Assembly: GCA_038093515.1 (NCBI GenBank)
Contig: JBBPSI010000029.1
Span: 62,001 to 126,000, forward strand
Origin: Butyriboletus loyo
Taxonomy: Eukaryota; Basidiomycota; Agaricomycetes; Boletales; Boletaceae
Length of the DNA stretch: 64,000 nt
Direction of reading: 5' to 3'
The notes under the pieces are model-generated. The model was not told the DNA's origin. It saw nothing but the letters and a program-made list of their open reading frames with translations, and did not search any database. How positions within the stretch are numbered: position 1 is the first letter of the stretch; every line of letters begins with the position of its first letter. Below are positions 32,591 to 45,610 of the stretch, piece after piece. A program made the translations under genes and the position numbers.

Positions 32591-35500
32591 ATGGCCTGTA
32601 ACTCTTCACCGTTCACTATGGATCATCCCGATGACACCCCGCAACAACCAGAACATCGTCCCCGGCCTCACCAGGCCAGTAGGGGGCGACGACAACCTGC
32701 GAGAGACCATCTCAGGGACGGTGCTGGCGCCGATCTGGCATCTCTACCCTCTGCGCACAGCGAGCGGCCGCCCAGAGGAGCGCAACGACGTCCAGCTCGA
32801 CCCGAGCAACCCACCGAAGAGCTAGCACCATCCGCCAGCACCGGCACCAACACCAGCGCCGCACCGGCATCTCACCCACCCCGTCCATCTCGTCGAGCTA
32901 AATTCAAGGCGAAGCTCACCGAAGCGTCACAGGCGCAGACGTCCGCTGCCAGCACATCGCAGCACGAGTCCCCACCCGTTCCAGCCCCTGCTGAGAACCC
33001 CAAGCCCAAACCCACGCCCAAGGCGCGAAGGACGCGAGCGCAGCCGCGCGGCGACGACCTCACCTCGACGCTCACACACGCCTTACGCACGCCTCCCTTC
33101 CCCGACTGCCCGATATGCTTCAACGCGATCCGACCTGAACACCAGACATGGTCGTGTTCTCCGCCTCCCAGCACAGCGGCCCGCACAGGGGACAAGGACT
33201 GGGTCGGGGCCGGCGATGAGTCCCACTGCTGTTGGAACACGTTTCACCTCAAGTGTATATGCGCCTGGGCGGAAAAGAGCGTCAAGGAGCTCCAGGAGGC
33301 GTGGCGCGCGAGGGGGGAGTCGCGCCCCGGTGAATGGCGCTGTCCGGGGTGTCGCGCAACACGACAGGCGGTGCCGCATACCTACATGTAAGCATGCCCC
33401 GTTCGTCTCTCTCTTATCGATGAAATCGTCGTCGAATTTGTTTTCTTCCCTTTTCGTCGACAGGTGCTTTTGTCTGCGGATGCGTCACCCAGCGCCGCCA
33501 CGCATCGCAACACCACACTCATGCGCTCAACCCTGTTCACGCCCGCGCTCGACGTGCAAACATGCCTGTCCATTGCCATGTCATCCAGGCCCGTGTCCAC
33601 CGTGCGCGGTGACCATCCAAGTGGCGTGTTTCTGTGGCAAGGAACGACGCAGCGCAAAGTGCCAGCTCGGCGTGGCCACCGCGATGTTGTCTTCGTGCGC
33701 GCAACCCTGTCGCAAACCTTTGCGATGTGGTAATTCGGAACACCAGTGCGCAGAGGCGTGCCACGAGGGTCCGTGTCCGCCATGTCCGGAGCGAGAAGAG
33801 GTTCGGTGTTGGTGCGGGCGAGAGACGAAACGCGTTGCGTGTGGCGAGGTCAAAGTCGAGGATGGTACAGAATGCGTCATTGTCAAGGACGATGGTTCTG
33901 AACAGATATGGATGGGGAACTACGGATGTGGCCGTCCGTGCGTCCGGTACGACCTTTTTTTTACATCCAAGTTTGATCCTGTGTACCAACACGCATCTCT
34001 TTCTCTCTAGTCCATTCGCATGTTCACACCACTCTTGTTCCAAGCTCTGTCATCCACCCTCTCGGACGCCACCGCCATGTCCATTCGACCCCGAGCGCGT
34101 CCTTTCTTGCGCGTGTGGTAGACGTCGCATCGCCCGCTCCTCCGACGAACTTGCAGTAAGCAGCAGCACGCGTTCGTCCATTTCACCACTCCCACCCCGC
34201 ATGTCGTGTACATTTCCTCTCCCCACCTGTACCTCCCCCTGCTCCAAACCCCGCCCATGCGGCCATCCCTGCCAGGCGACCTGTCACTGGGACCCCTGTC
34301 CGCCTTGCACCGAACAAGTCGAACGCACCTGCCGTTGCGGCGCTACCAAGCACAAGACGCCCTGTGGCGACGCCGTCCTTGCCCTGTACCACCCCACTGA
34401 TGGCGACACCCTCGCGAGCGAGGACATTCTCTGCGACAAGCCCTGTCAGGCGTTCCGCTCCTGCGGGCGACACCAATGCGGACGCATCTGCTGCCCCCTC
34501 GCTCCCCTCCAACGCGCCGTCACCAAGTCCTCCAAGCGACGCGATCCCCTCCACGCTGATCCCGGCGCCCAGTTCCAGCTCCTGTTTGACCCTGCCATGC
34601 GCGCACTACACGAGTGCGACCTCCCGTGTGGCCGCGTCCTCGGGTGCGGGAACCACCGCTGTCTGCAGCGTGACCACAAGGGGCCCTGCTCGGCGTGTCC
34701 GAGGGGGGTGTTTGAGGAGCTGGTGTGTCCCTGTGGCCGGACAGTGCTGGAACCGCCAATTCAGTGTGGAGCGCGCTTGCGGTGCGTGTATCCGTGTGCG
34801 CGACCAGCCCCAGCATGTGGGCATCCGCATGTGTCACATATGTGTCATGAAGGAGTGGTGATTGCCGGTGCCGATACGACAGATGAGGGGTCTGGGTTGG
34901 TGGAAGAGGAAGGGGACGACATAGGTGTTGGGGCATGTCCACCGTGCCCGTTTTTGACAGAAAAGTTGTGTGCATGTGGAAAAAAACGGGTGGGCAATGT
35001 ACGGTGCTCACTGGAAAGAGTGAGCTGCGGGAGCATGTGTGGAAAGTGCGTCGCGACGGTTGTAGTTGGAACAGGCGCTAACGTGCTTTTTAACTTTCAT
35101 CTTCCCTCTTCCCTTGTGGCACTAGGCTCCTAGGATGCGGGTTCCACCACTGCGAACGACGTTGCCACGCCGACGAGTGCGGGACGTGTACCGCCGTCTG
35201 TGGTAAATCTCGTAAATCATGGTGCGTCCCAATTATCTTCGATTGTACGCTCCGCATCTACAACTCGCGTCTCCTTCCCCCCCTCCCAGCCTCCCAGCAA
35301 ACCACCCCTGCACACAGACCTGCCACGCCCCCGCCGCCTGTCCTGAAACCGAACCTTGTCTCGCGCCTGTTACGCACACATGTCCATGCGGCAACCTCCG
35401 TTCGACTGTGCCCTGTTCTGGGACCAAACTTGTACTCGCGTGCACAGGCGAATGTGAGATCAGGAAACGGAATGCGAGGTTGGCCGAGGCGTTGGGGATT

Positions 35501-36462
35501 AGCGAGGAGAAGCGGGAGGCGAGGACAAGGGTGACATGGTCGGGCGAGTTGGTTGGGGTTGCGAGGGGGTTAGGACCTAGGTTTGTGGGGGTCGTGGAGA
35601 AGGCGTTTTCAGAGTGGGTGTCTCTGTGTGTTTGGGACTGAGTCGTGCCGGTGCTGATGTCATTTTTTCTTTGGGGAGAGCAGTTTCGTCACCTCGGACC
35701 GACGTACGCAAGTCTTGCCGCACATGCCACCCGAGCGACGCAAATTCGTGCACGACGTACGTCCCCTCCTCACTCTCTGCGTTGGTGATGACGACCTCCT
35801 TTGGATTACCTCTGACATTTGACGCACAGCTCGCGTCGGTGTACCGAATGGACACGGTCATGGTGGACCAAGAGCCGCATCGAAGCGTGCAGCTCATTCG
35901 ACGGATCGATACGCGTGTACCGGTGCCATTGTTATCGCAGCATGTAGCGTCGACGGGAGCGACGATGGGGCGGTTAGTCGATTTGAGGGCGGGGGTTAGC
36001 AAGGGAACGAGTGCGAGTGCGGGCGTGGGAGCTGGCAGTGGGGGTTCTGTGTGGGGTGTGGGGAGTGCGAACTTGGGCGCGGGTGCGAGTGTAGGCACGG
36101 GAACGGGAGTGGGGAGGTGGAACGCGGTGGCTAAATCGGCGTTGGGAGTGTCGCGATCGGGGAGTGCAACGCCTGTGCGGGTGCCTTCGCCGGCGGGGGA
36201 GGTGACGAGATCGCACGAGGTATCGCCTGGTTCGAGTCGGTTGTCCTTGTCTGGGGCTGGTGCGGGTGCGGGTGCGGGTGCAAGTGGAGGGACGAAGGGA
36301 GGGGTGTGGGTGTCCCCGTCTGTGCGGGTACATCAAGAGAGGGAGAATGCTATGGTGACTCAGGCACATGGCGGGGCTGGACCTGCGCCAGGTACCGTCG
36401 AGACTGGCGATGCACAAGAAGCGGTCGGGGACGTACCAGATGATTGGGAAGACGACGTGTAA
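32591..36462 (+). CDS. FAP1: NFX1-type zinc-finger protein with R3H domain (FAP1-like)
   Basis: Seven exons (32591-33387, 33464-33946, 34011-35045, 35126-35221, 35290-35625, 35684-35756, 35830-36462) give 1150 residues. The N-terminal 165 residues are Pro/Ala/Arg-rich and probably disordered. A RING/PHD-like finger follows: CPICFNAIRPEHQTWSC then NTFHLKCICAWAEKS and EWRCPGCRATRQ. Next come at least seven NFX1 Cys/His repeats, for example HACPLPCHPGPCPPC, CAEACHEGPCPPCPER, GHPCQATCHWDPCPPC and CGNHRCLQRDHKGPC. The R3H domain is LPHMPPERRKFVHD plus YRMDTVMVDQEPHRSVQLI. Yeast FAP1 binds the FKBP12-rapamycin target; plant and animal NFX1 proteins bind nucleic acid and act as E3 ligases. A Gly/Ala/Ser/Val-rich tail follows the R3H. 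The start could be 32618 instead. Confidence 0.92.
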
Positions 36463-39076
36463 ATGGAATAGAAGCACTGGATATGACATTGGGACTCGAG
36501 GACGTTTGGTCGAAAGTTTGAACCTCCGAGTCGCAGAGCTACCGAACAAGTCTCTTGGTTTGGCCAGCCCGGACTTCAGCTATTCAGAAGTTTGGATCTG
36601 AACTGATCGTTTTTTTGCTTCAGGGATGTATTCCGCGCCTTCCCTAGGTGTCCTGCCACCGGGGGGCTGTTTTACAACCTAAACATGAACGACTATCCAT
36701 GAGAAACATGTAGTAGGGGCGCCATTAGACTGGGTATCACCCCGCAAGGAAGTGACAACAAATAGATCTTTTTTTTGTGAATGGTATATCGTACCGCCGG
36801 CTCCCAATAGATGCGCCTTCATGCACACAGTGGCAGTCCGACACCAGCGAGTCAGGGGTTCTTCAGAAAAAAAAACTCGACTCGCATCACTGGCCAAGGA
36901 GGGGGCTTTTCTCCATACTCTTCCCCCTCCCCCCTCGCTCTGACTTGCGCAGACATTCAGGATTGCCCCAAGCTCGGTTGGGAAGTTGGTTACAGATATA
37001 TCATATTACGTACGGGTTCTTCATGATTTTATACCGGCTCTGGTTCGCTCACCCTCGAGAGTCCAAGGTGCCGCACCGGTGATCAACGACAGGTACGACT
37101 CGAAAAGCAGTGCTGATCACGCTGAAACCTCGAGGAAAGGTTACGTGAATAGGGCCGCAAGGCGCAAAGAACACAACAATTCGGTTCAACGGTCGGTCCT
37201 ATCAAAGCTCCGAGTCGATCGCTTCATTCTCTGAAACTCGGCGGATAAACCGTTAAAGAGCGTTTGCGTCGAAACACTATTTAAACCGTGTCGTCCCTTC
37301 CCAACCGCCAACTTTTCCTTTCCTTTCCTTTCTTTTTGAGTGGTCGGGTAAACAAGCGTGTTGGACTCTGAGCTCGTTTGTACTTTTGGCAATGTTAATA
37401 CATGCTAACGGAGGTTGTACGACAGGGCGTGCCGGGAAGAACTCTCCATTCGCTGTTCGTAATCCTTATTGAATGGTCAATTTATCAAACCTTCCAAGGG
37501 ATCTCTCCCGAGCATCTTCGACACCGGCTCATCCGAGGATCATAGTGAACAAAAACACATCCCTAGCGCACACATTCGGAATTTTCGTGTTCCATGCATG
37601 CCTCGGGTTGTCATGGTGGGTCAAGGGATAAAATTTACATGCTTACTGATCTCACCAGCATGTGCATGAGTAAACTCATAAACCCGAGTCAGGCATGCGA
37701 TCCTGGCCTTTACCGTGCTTATGGTTTCTTAAGCCCGCGCTTCATTTGGCGCCTTCTTCTCATTCCGTGGTCTCCGCCGAACCAAATCGTACTTAATGAA
37801 GGGGTATGTGTGAGTGTGGACGAGTGCACGGAGGAACCATCCAGACACCTTGCGTCTGATCGGGACTTCGGTACGCATGGGGTCAGATGCTCGAACCCGA
37901 ATTCAGATCGCTGAGTGCCTTGGCAGGTTCGCGGGTGCAAGTACCTTGCGAGCGTACCGCACGGCAGTCCCCGTGCTTTCAAAGGGTGAAAACGTCACAC
38001 ACCGACAGCGATATTTCCCCTACTGGATAGATTCTCTCTTGGCAGGACTTGGATGTGAAGCTGCAGGCACGACCACGGACGAACGAAAAGGACGCTGGGG
38101 CGAAACGACATAAAATAACCAAAACGCCATCTCATGCATTTTATTTAAAGACGGTTCGTAGGCCCAATCCAAAGCGTCTTCGCTTCGACTGCGTTTTGTT
38201 CGTCGGAACGAACGTAGGGAGTGAATTTGTTATGCGACTTTTTGGGAGCATCCATATCCTCGGACAGACTCGGGCAGTGCTGGGCCTCCCATGTGTACAG
38301 GGACGCTATTATTGTATAGAACAAAAAAAAGGTCGTGATTCCTCGTTGTCACGATCGGTCTTTTACTCATCCGTCCGCAGTGATCTCAGGCTCAGCTCCT
38401 CCCTGAGCTACGCACCATTGGACGCCCCGTTCGATGCTGACAATGAACCCGTCCCTCAGCCGAACGTTGACAGCGGGCATCAGCATCGCTCGGTGATGGG
38501 TCCAACGCTACATTTGGAACACGCCGCTCGGTGCTGATTGGCATCTGTCCCAGGGCCAACTGATCCGATAATCGTTGCACCTTTCCTTTTCATTTACGTT
38601 TATGTAAACACTTTTGTCTCATAATCCCCCGAATCTTCTCCGGACCGAGGGAAATAGGCCTCGGGATAGTGCACTACAAGATAGGCACGAAAAGAAAAGA
38701 AAAAAAGTCCGTATGGAAATGCCGGTATCTCAAGATGAGCCCATGTGACAGGCCGAGATCGTGAAACCCGCTCCCGGGACGCACAGCTATTCATTCCGGC
38801 GTTGGATACCGTCGAGAAGCAAAGCGTCCTGAATCTAATCATATGACACGGTTATTCCGTTCCGAGTGGACTGTAGCCGCACCAGCGCAAAAGTACGTAG
38901 GTGTTACAAGGGTTGTACAAGTCAATGCCGTCCAGAGTTACGAGGCACTATTAAATTACAGAACCAGTGGTGATGCGATGATCGCGGAGAGAAATTCTGA
39001 AGGGAAATCTAGAGGGGGATGGTGCGCAAAGAAGGGAACATGCAATCTATAGTCATATCCTCGGTGCCCCACCACT
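36463..39076. other. Long intergenic region
   Basis: 2.6 kb without a supported gene. A CCTTT-type pyrimidine repeat lies at about 37312-37340. Several short frames exist in both directions without splice support or known domains. Confidence 0.4.
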
Positions 39077-39588
39077 TCACACACCGACGATGGAGATAGA
39101 CGCCTCGATGGGGCTGAGTTGGGAATCCAAGATGTTTGGAGGGGCTGACGAGCGGGATAGGTGTTGCCCCAGCATCTGTAAGTAGAGATGAGGACGGCGA
39201 ACGATTTGTAGTGACGCGAGACCTACGGACCACAATATCCCCATCTTGCAACAACGTTTGGTTCTGTATTCGGATACCGTTCACGTAGGTACCATATGCC
39301 GAGGAACGATCTCTGATGAGGACCTGAGTCTGTTTATCAGCCTATCTGATCGAGAATGGACGAAAAAGTAGGTCAAACCTGTTTCCCCTGTCTCCAGACT
39401 TCCGCGTGTGGCGTACTCAACGAAAGGGTGCCGCGTGGAAAGATACCGTTGGATGGCAAAGGTGCGCCATTGGATTGGGATTGCAACTGTATTCTGACCT
39501 TATCTGAGAGTGACAGTTGCTTGGATTCAAAGGGGAAGCTGAGTGAGGTTGGAGTGAACGAGACGGTAGGCAGAGCGTTGAAGTTCAT
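39077..39588 (-). CDS. Small FHA-domain protein
   Basis: The FHA fold binds phosphothreonine peptides. Three minus-strand exons (39379-39588, 39231-39323, 39077-39175) give 133 residues. The product starts MNFNALPTVSFTPTSLSF. The conserved FHA core GTLSLSTPHAEVW (here TLS-x-PHAE) and VLIRDRSSAYGTYVNGIRIQ is split by intron 1 exactly at the strand boundary. After intron 2 it ends DIVMLGQHLSRSS then LSPIEASISIVGV, the usual short C-terminus of stand-alone fungal FHA proteins. Reading through intron 2 would give a longer, less plausible tail, so the intron is preferred. With no other domain it is probably an adaptor. Partners cannot be read from the sequence. Confidence 0.8.
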
Positions 39589-40659
39589 GGTAGCGAACGA
39601 TAGGTTAGCTGAGCAGACCCGAGGTAGAGAAAAACGGGGATCTGAATTAAGACACGAATGGATTTCGTCTCGGCTTTATACCGTGCATCGAAACACCGAG
39701 CGTCTTAGAATGCAATACAGAGACATTAAATTCATGCAGCACCGCAAACAAACGGAAAGGGCCGCAAGATCGGGCGTGTTTCGGGACGGTTGGTCCAAGG
39801 GCCGCGCAAATAAGAACCCTGAAATCATGAGTTTTACGCGTCCCACAAGCACGAAGCGGGTGCTCGTACCAAGTTTATACTTTTTCTCCGTCAACGTGAC
39901 CCATGTCAAATCACTCCAACGGCACCACTGGTGGGAGCGACATTACGCAAGAAAGTAGGTGACCGGATGAGTGATTTGGAGAGGTACACGACCTCGTGGA
40001 ATCAAGCCTGTCCGCACCAGCGCTGATTGCTTCCATTCTAGATGATATTGAGGTCCGTTGGCGATGAGTCGAAGCTGATTCCAGATCGGGATAATCCACA
40101 ACAACAACAATGGGGGCGCTGTCGATGAAGGTAACCAGGAGATTTCGGAGATCCGAGCTGTAGGTAGCATAGAAGGTCATGCGAGACTTGTATCATTTCC
40201 TATTCGCGTGTGAGAGCAGAGCGGGGAGTCAACAACTACCCGATGCATTCCCAGTTGGCCAGAAAGACTCTTTCCGATATTCGAGTCAGAGAACCGGATT
40301 TGAAAGGATACTCATGCCGTTTAGTCGATACTTCCTGGAGATGGCCACCAGCACGTGTCCACTAGTAACTACGCCGGCGGTTTAGGCGGACGGCGTGCTG
40401 GGGTGGTAAGCATAATCTAAACCTTCTTAGCGAGTCCGGATCCGCTCTTCTAGTTTAGGTGCGGGCAACATTTACCTGTGAAGTCGGGGAGTAGGGTATC
40501 TTGTCATCATTGCAATCTCGAGGTCCCCAAGTCCTTCAACTTGGTTGAGTACTACATGACTACTATTGCGGGCACGTGACTTATATAGCTTTTTTCCACC
40601 TTTGCAAATTGCCTACCTTCCAGTCAAGGACTGTTCGTTCAAGCAGTTTGTAGCTCACC
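39589..40659. other. Divergent promoter region of the FHA and mL44 genes
   Basis: About 1.07 kb with no supported exons. A 603-base open frame (39356-39958, plus) overlaps the FHA gene on the opposite strand and is treated as a shadow. Confidence 0.4.
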
Positions 40660-41656
40660 ATGTCTCGTCTTCCTCGAGCTCTCAATCCCCTGCTTCGGCC
40701 TTCTCAGACATCATTAAAAACCTCGGCGCTCGCGCCACCCCGGACACCACCACCGTATGTCAATTTCTCGACGCGACATACCGACTCTACCCCAGAAGAC
40801 CACCCATCATCTTACACCGCTTCAAGGGTGTCAGATGACGACGCGCGTTTTGCTGCTCATCTTAATTCTATCTTTCCGTCCTTGGAGTTTCCTCCGGAGT
40901 TAGCGAGACGGACACTCACTCATGGAAGTCACAGAGCTGCTATTCATGGGCACAACGGTCGTCTGGGGTTCATCGGTGAGTATTTATCGAACGAGAATGC
41001 CTTTCTTATAATGCGATCATCGATAGGTCGCCGCGTCTTGGAATCGTATTACCTATTGTTCATCCACGAAGTTACACAAGGCCGTGCACACCACGATTAT
41101 GACCATTTAGCTTTACGCGCACTAAACACGTATTTCTTGGGAGAACATGTTGCACCCCAGTGGTCTCTTGGTCGTGTGCTTCTCTGGGTCCCAACAGCTC
41201 CCAGGGAAACCCTTCGGACCGCTCAAACTCAAAATCGCGATTCTGAACTGACCGAGGCACTGACGGCTTCTCCCGGTATCGCAAAGAGTGTTGGACTTTA
41301 CAAAGTGATGGGTGAAGCCGTTCAGGCTGTGGTGGGGGGTGTTTATCATCAATTTGTACGTGTTCAGATTCCATTGCGGCGGCGTCTACAATGTTTGATT
41401 TCATGGCGGCGACCCTGTTCCTTATCGCGGTGTGTAGGGTGGATCCGTCGCTCATCAATTATTCCACACGCGATTGCTTCCGCACCTTTTACTGCCAGGG
41501 AGATCAAGCGGGGTTCCCGAGGAGTTCCATGCTACAGCGTTACGAATTTGTGAGCGCATGGGCGGTTCAGAAAGCGAACTAGGACATCGTTTAAACATCC
41601 CTGAACATACTGAAGACGAACATATACATGTATCACCCAAGAGGAAGGTCGCGTGA
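40660..41656 (+). CDS. MRPL44: Mitochondrial large-subunit ribosomal protein mL44 (RNase III fold)
   Basis: A structural component of the mitochondrial ribosome with an inactive RNase III fold. Three exons (40660-40975, 41027-41355, 41438-41656) give 287 residues. The presequence is MSRLPRALNPLLRPSQTSLK. The RNase III signature appears as LTHGSHRAAIHGHNGRLGFI then GRRVLESYYLLFI. Active RNase III enzymes have E..L(E/A)FLGD at this place; the acidic residues are Asn/Gly and Arg here, as expected for mL44. Later parts read VGLYKVMGEAVQAVVGGVYH and the junction into QFGGSVAHQLFHTRLLPHLL. Both introns fall within conserved stretches and keep phase. The neighbouring FHA gene is divergent, with 1.07 kb between starts. 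Confidence 0.88.
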
Positions 41657-43618
41657 GTAATTTATTCATTGTTGTCAGAGCGAACAAAGGGTTCACAGCG
41701 TAGCAGCGCCGCTGGAATATAATTATAACTGCTTCCATGGTCATTTGCTTGGATCGTTGAGTCGTATCTCGGAACCCAAAATTTGCTGCAGTCTATATTT
41801 TCTTTAATTGGACATATTACTCTCGAATTCCAAGGCATGAACTTTGCGATCTTGACCGTAAGCCAGTGATGGCGGATCGGCACGTATGACAGTCCACTGG
41901 GATGTTATTCACCAAGCAAGCAGCTGTTTGGGCAGCTTAGGACCAGTGCGACGTCAGTGGCTTGACGGCTAGTAGATTTCACCCGTCGAGCTATCCTGTT
42001 CATTTCAGTTCTCACTTGACTGCCTCTTATCCCCCTTCTATCTACGCAGGTGAATAAACTTTCAAACCCGGCAAGAGTAATTAATGCTTATCCACTTCGC
42101 CGTTCCTCACTTACCTCGCTCGTTGGCCTCATGCATCAAGATTGTGTTACACGAGGCCGCGGCCCGCGGCTAGCTTCATGATGGGGACAGTATTTGGACA
42201 AAAAAATCGACAACCCATCTTCTCGTCAAGCGGTAATGATCGTACGACCCAAGATTCACTATGCAATCGGGACTGACGGTGTACAAACCATTTCTATGAA
42301 AGTGATGTCCAAGGGTCACGCGTACAAGTACTTTTGAAATTATTTCTGATCAGTGCGAAAACATACCGTCTGTTTACGTCTCTCGTAACTTGCCCTGGTT
42401 GTTTCGTGTCAGTGGAGCGGATCTTGTGCACACTCCAATATCAGAGGCAGGCATTCGAAGGCTTCAAGCGGTGATATGTCGCGGTGATGACCTACGCTTG
42501 AATAGGTACAGGTCTAGGTCCTCCGCGAGGCAACGAAATTCTGAATCTTCAGCTGGCGCGTGTCAACCCAAGCGAGGTCGTGTCACGGCCGTTGATCGAC
42601 GGTTTGAGGGATGGCATGTCGAAGCCAAAGGCTTGGCTCTAACCTCGAAGTCGCCGTCACGACGTTAGAATCGAGGGGCAAAGCGCAAGGTTCCATTTTC
42701 AAAAATCACATTCTAGAATTCTCGTGATGGGGGGTCTATTGATTTGGGTGGCGTTTTTGGAGGGGACTTGTGATGTAACAACCTGGAGGCATTAATGCTA
42801 TGGAGGCCCGGTATAGGACGTTGCCGTTGGGGACACAGCAACGGTGACCCACAGTGTGTCGTTGATCTGATAAACATGCTCCACAATCCCCTATCTGGAC
42901 GGGAATGAATGACATCCTCAGCCTCACCGAGACGATCCAGTATGCTTAATTCTTCTGTTCCGCCCTTCGGTTGGCCGGATGAGTCACATACTGGCCTTTC
43001 AGCATCCTCGCTTGAGCTTCACACGGACGACGGAGAACTGTGGTGTTCCAGTCTAATCGCCTCCATAAATGGACTATAATAAACGGAGATCGGATCAGAT
43101 AAGGCTAACCATGCACATGGTTAATGGTCCTACCTCGCCGCCGCTTTCATATCCCCGCCTTGAGCAATAAAGCCCTTATGGATGGGACAGTCCAGATAAT
43201 AAAGCCTCCTATTCGATGCACTCTTCCACGTCCCTTTTTCTCCAGTACAAACGTTGGTGGTCGTCTTCGCCAACTCTAACTCTTGGTGATGCGCTCGATG
43301 CGAAGACGAGCCCGCTTTGCTGGAAACAAGGGGGCTCGAACGAGAATGGCGTCTCGTATCCCTGCGACGTCACCGATGGCCTGCAGGATCTCTCCTTGAA
43401 AATCAGTTCAGCTCTGGCTAGACCGTAACTCGCGGGTGCGTCTCGATCACGTAAGAAATGTTCAAGAGTCCTCCATGCAAATATCAAGGTAGACCTGGAA
43501 CCCAGCCACGAGTCTCAAAGGGCTCTCTCCACCGCCTCTGGATGATCTGGGAGGTAGATCGGTATGTTCGTTTTTTATACGCGGGTCACGGATGCTTTCT
43601 TCAGGTGCGGAATACAAC
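41657..43618. other. Gene-poor region before the tRNA cluster
   Basis: About 2 kb with short frames only. No domain, repeat array or RNA gene was recognised. Confidence 0.4.
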
Positions 43619-43724
43619 GGCGAGATGGCCGAGCGGTCTAAGGCGCCAGACTAAGGACTAGGTCATTAGATGACCACAGAATATCTGGTCCGAAAGGGCG
43701 TGGGTTCGAATCCCACTCTCGTCA
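43619..43724 (+). tRNA. trnL(AAG): tRNA-Leu(AAG), intron-containing, copy 1
   Basis: The acceptor stem GGCGAGA pairs with TCTCGTC. The D-arm is TGGCCGAGCGGTCTAAGGC. The anticodon stem CCAGA/TCTGG encloses CT-AAG-GA, with the anticodon at 43653-43655. A 26 nt intron at 43657-43682, one base 3' of the anticodon, contains a GGTCAT-TAG-ATGACC hairpin. A long variable arm (TCCGAAAGGGC) and the T-arm GTGGGTTCGAATCCCAC complete a class II tRNA. A T-run follows at 43727, as for a Pol III terminator. Confidence 0.93.
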
Positions 43725-43799
43725 CGTTTTTTTTCATCGTTTTCAGGCCGCACTGATCAACATGTTCACCTATAACCTTATATGACCATTAAGGTCACT

Positions 43800-43905
43800 G
43801 GTGAGATGGCCGAGCGGTCTAAGGCGCCAGACTAAGGATCAGGTCATTAGATGACCACGGAATATCTGGTCCGAAAGGGCGTGGGTTCGAATCCCACTCT
43901 CATCA
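43800..43905 (+). tRNA. trnL(AAG): tRNA-Leu(AAG), intron-containing, copy 2
   Basis: The mature sequence matches copy 1 except for the third acceptor pair, which is T-A (GGTGAGA/TCTCATC) instead of C-G. Both strands of the stem have changed, so pairing is kept. The anticodon AAG is at 43834-43836. The intron at 43838-43863 has the same length and hairpin with a few changes. A T-run follows the gene. Confidence 0.93.
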
Positions 43906-45267
43906 CATCTTTTTACAAGTCCTATCGACTGTGAGCATGACAGGTTTAAGGTGAACAGACGACTGATTTGTTTTTCCCTTCGGCGATAGTCCTCGACAGT
44001 ATTGGTTTCACCGCCCCCTACTCAGGATCTAGCGGGAGCGATCTGCACTCTTCTACACTACGTACGTCCGAGATGAAGTAGCGGACATAGATTGTGTGTT
44101 CGTGAAGAACCTCTCAAGGCCGGCGGCGCATGGCACCACGGTTTGCTCAGCTAATGTCTACAATTTCCCCAGGACGTGGCGACGGACACGTAAGCTGATG
44201 CCACTCATCCGTGCTGTAAGTCTGACGAGAGTGTCTAAGCATCGAGGTTGTCGGTGCCCGTACCTGATCTGACCACGGCGGGCTACCACTGGCAACAGCT
44301 AAGAAACGAAATGCGAACGCGTGGACTTTGTGCAGTCACAAATCGATCCCATCCATAGGCCCTGATTGACGCCTTGCGGCAACCTTCGGTGCTAGACGCG
44401 CAAGCCAACTCTCGTGCCAGGTGTTATTTTGCCTTGCCGTGTTACGGTATGGGTTTCGAGATGGATGTGGTCGTATGGACCTCGTCATCAGGGGATATGA
44501 ATTCTGGATTGTCCCCTCCCACAAAAGCTTGTTAGGAAGACAGAAAGAAGAAAGAAGACCGTGCGGAGAAGGAAAAGGAGGGTAGAGGACGAAAGGCGCT
44601 GTGTTGCAGTGACCCATACGCTGCCAGTGTGGAATCATTCTGGGATCACTCCGATCGGCTCGACACGGTCGTACTTTTCATATGGATGCCGCTCAGGAGT
44701 GTGTCGGAGTGACGCCTTTCGGTCGAAGAGGAAAGTGCATACGACTGCTCACAGGCGAGTGCCAAGTACAGCTAGATCCAAAACGTTAGATCGCTTTCTC
44801 CCGTGTTCAAGTTTCTGCCCGTGCTTCAAGTTTCAGTTTTACCTTGGTTTACTCGACTAGACGAAACGACGCTATTCCTGATCCAGCTTGCTCGGACAAA
44901 ACCCCCGATGACGCGTGTCCGACTTGGTGGAGCAATGAAGAAGCTGCCATCATCATTGTCTACAGCAAGCATGCTCAGATACTATCCCTGCTGGCCGCGT
45001 CACAGGTGGAGAAGTTGATCGCAAGAATGTGAGTGTGTCGACGGTTTCTGATCATTTGATTCTGTTCAGGCTGAGTTCAAGTTGGGCGAAGATCTAGTTT
45101 CGGACCACCTCTTTTTGGGCGCCTTTGAAGAACCCCGGGTCCTAGGCTATTCGCACACACACGGTGGTACACACTTCGCTGGATACGTGCTAGAACGTCT
45201 GGTTTGAGACGAGTCATGGTGAAGATCCGAGGCAGTAACCCGACTAGTTTTACCTGGATTGGGTATT
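43906..45267. other. Intergenic, no supported gene
   Basis: No exon chain or tRNA is seen here. Open frames near 44336-44638 and 44561-45032 lack introns or domain motifs. Confidence 0.4.
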
Positions 45268-45324
45268 ACTACAGTAGACTATCTCATAATACATACTATG
45301 CGTTATGGGATAGTGTACTGTAGT
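45268..45324. repeat. Long hairpin (22 bp arms, 13 nt loop)
   Basis: The left arm ACTACAGTAGACTATCTCATAA at 45268-45289 is matched at 20 of 22 positions by the reverse complement of 45303-45324, with 13 bases between. It could be a foldback element or the stem of a structured RNA. Nothing around it identifies which. Confidence 0.7.
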
Positions 45325-45563
45325 ACAATTCGTCAAGTAAACCAACAGTAAACTATGGTGAGCCCAAAACCGAGTAGCACACGGACGAAAGCTGTCTAAC
45401 GTTCTGGATCTAGCTGTAAGTGTAACGTTGACTCTCGTGGCTATGCTGACTCCTATCTGATCGGGGTGAGCCTGACATTAGCACAATGACCAAAGACACA
45501 AAAGACGATAGATAAATAATAGTGAAACAATCCTTGAGTACGCAGGAGTAAACCAAAGATTTA

Positions 45564-45590
45564 CTGAGAGTGGGATCGAACCCGCAGCAA
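45564..45590 (-). pseudogene. 3' tRNA fragment
   Basis: On the minus strand GCGGGTTCGATCCCACTCTCAG resembles the T-arm and acceptor 3' end of the adjacent tRNA-Leu genes. The T-stem pairing is imperfect (GCGGG against CCCAC), and no 5' half can be found. It lies about 25 bp from the intact minus-strand tRNA. Confidence 0.5.
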
Positions 45591-45610
45591 TAAGTTAGAA
45601 AATAAAAATT

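Noticed and set aside
33216..33463. Alternative frame joining the RING-like finger to the first NFX1 repeat without an intron
   Set aside because: The intron 33388-33463 has good signals and links the finger end to the repeat in phase.
39356..39958. 200-residue plus-strand frame overlapping the FHA gene
   Set aside because: Its first part is antisense to the conserved FHA core, and no domain is seen in the remainder.
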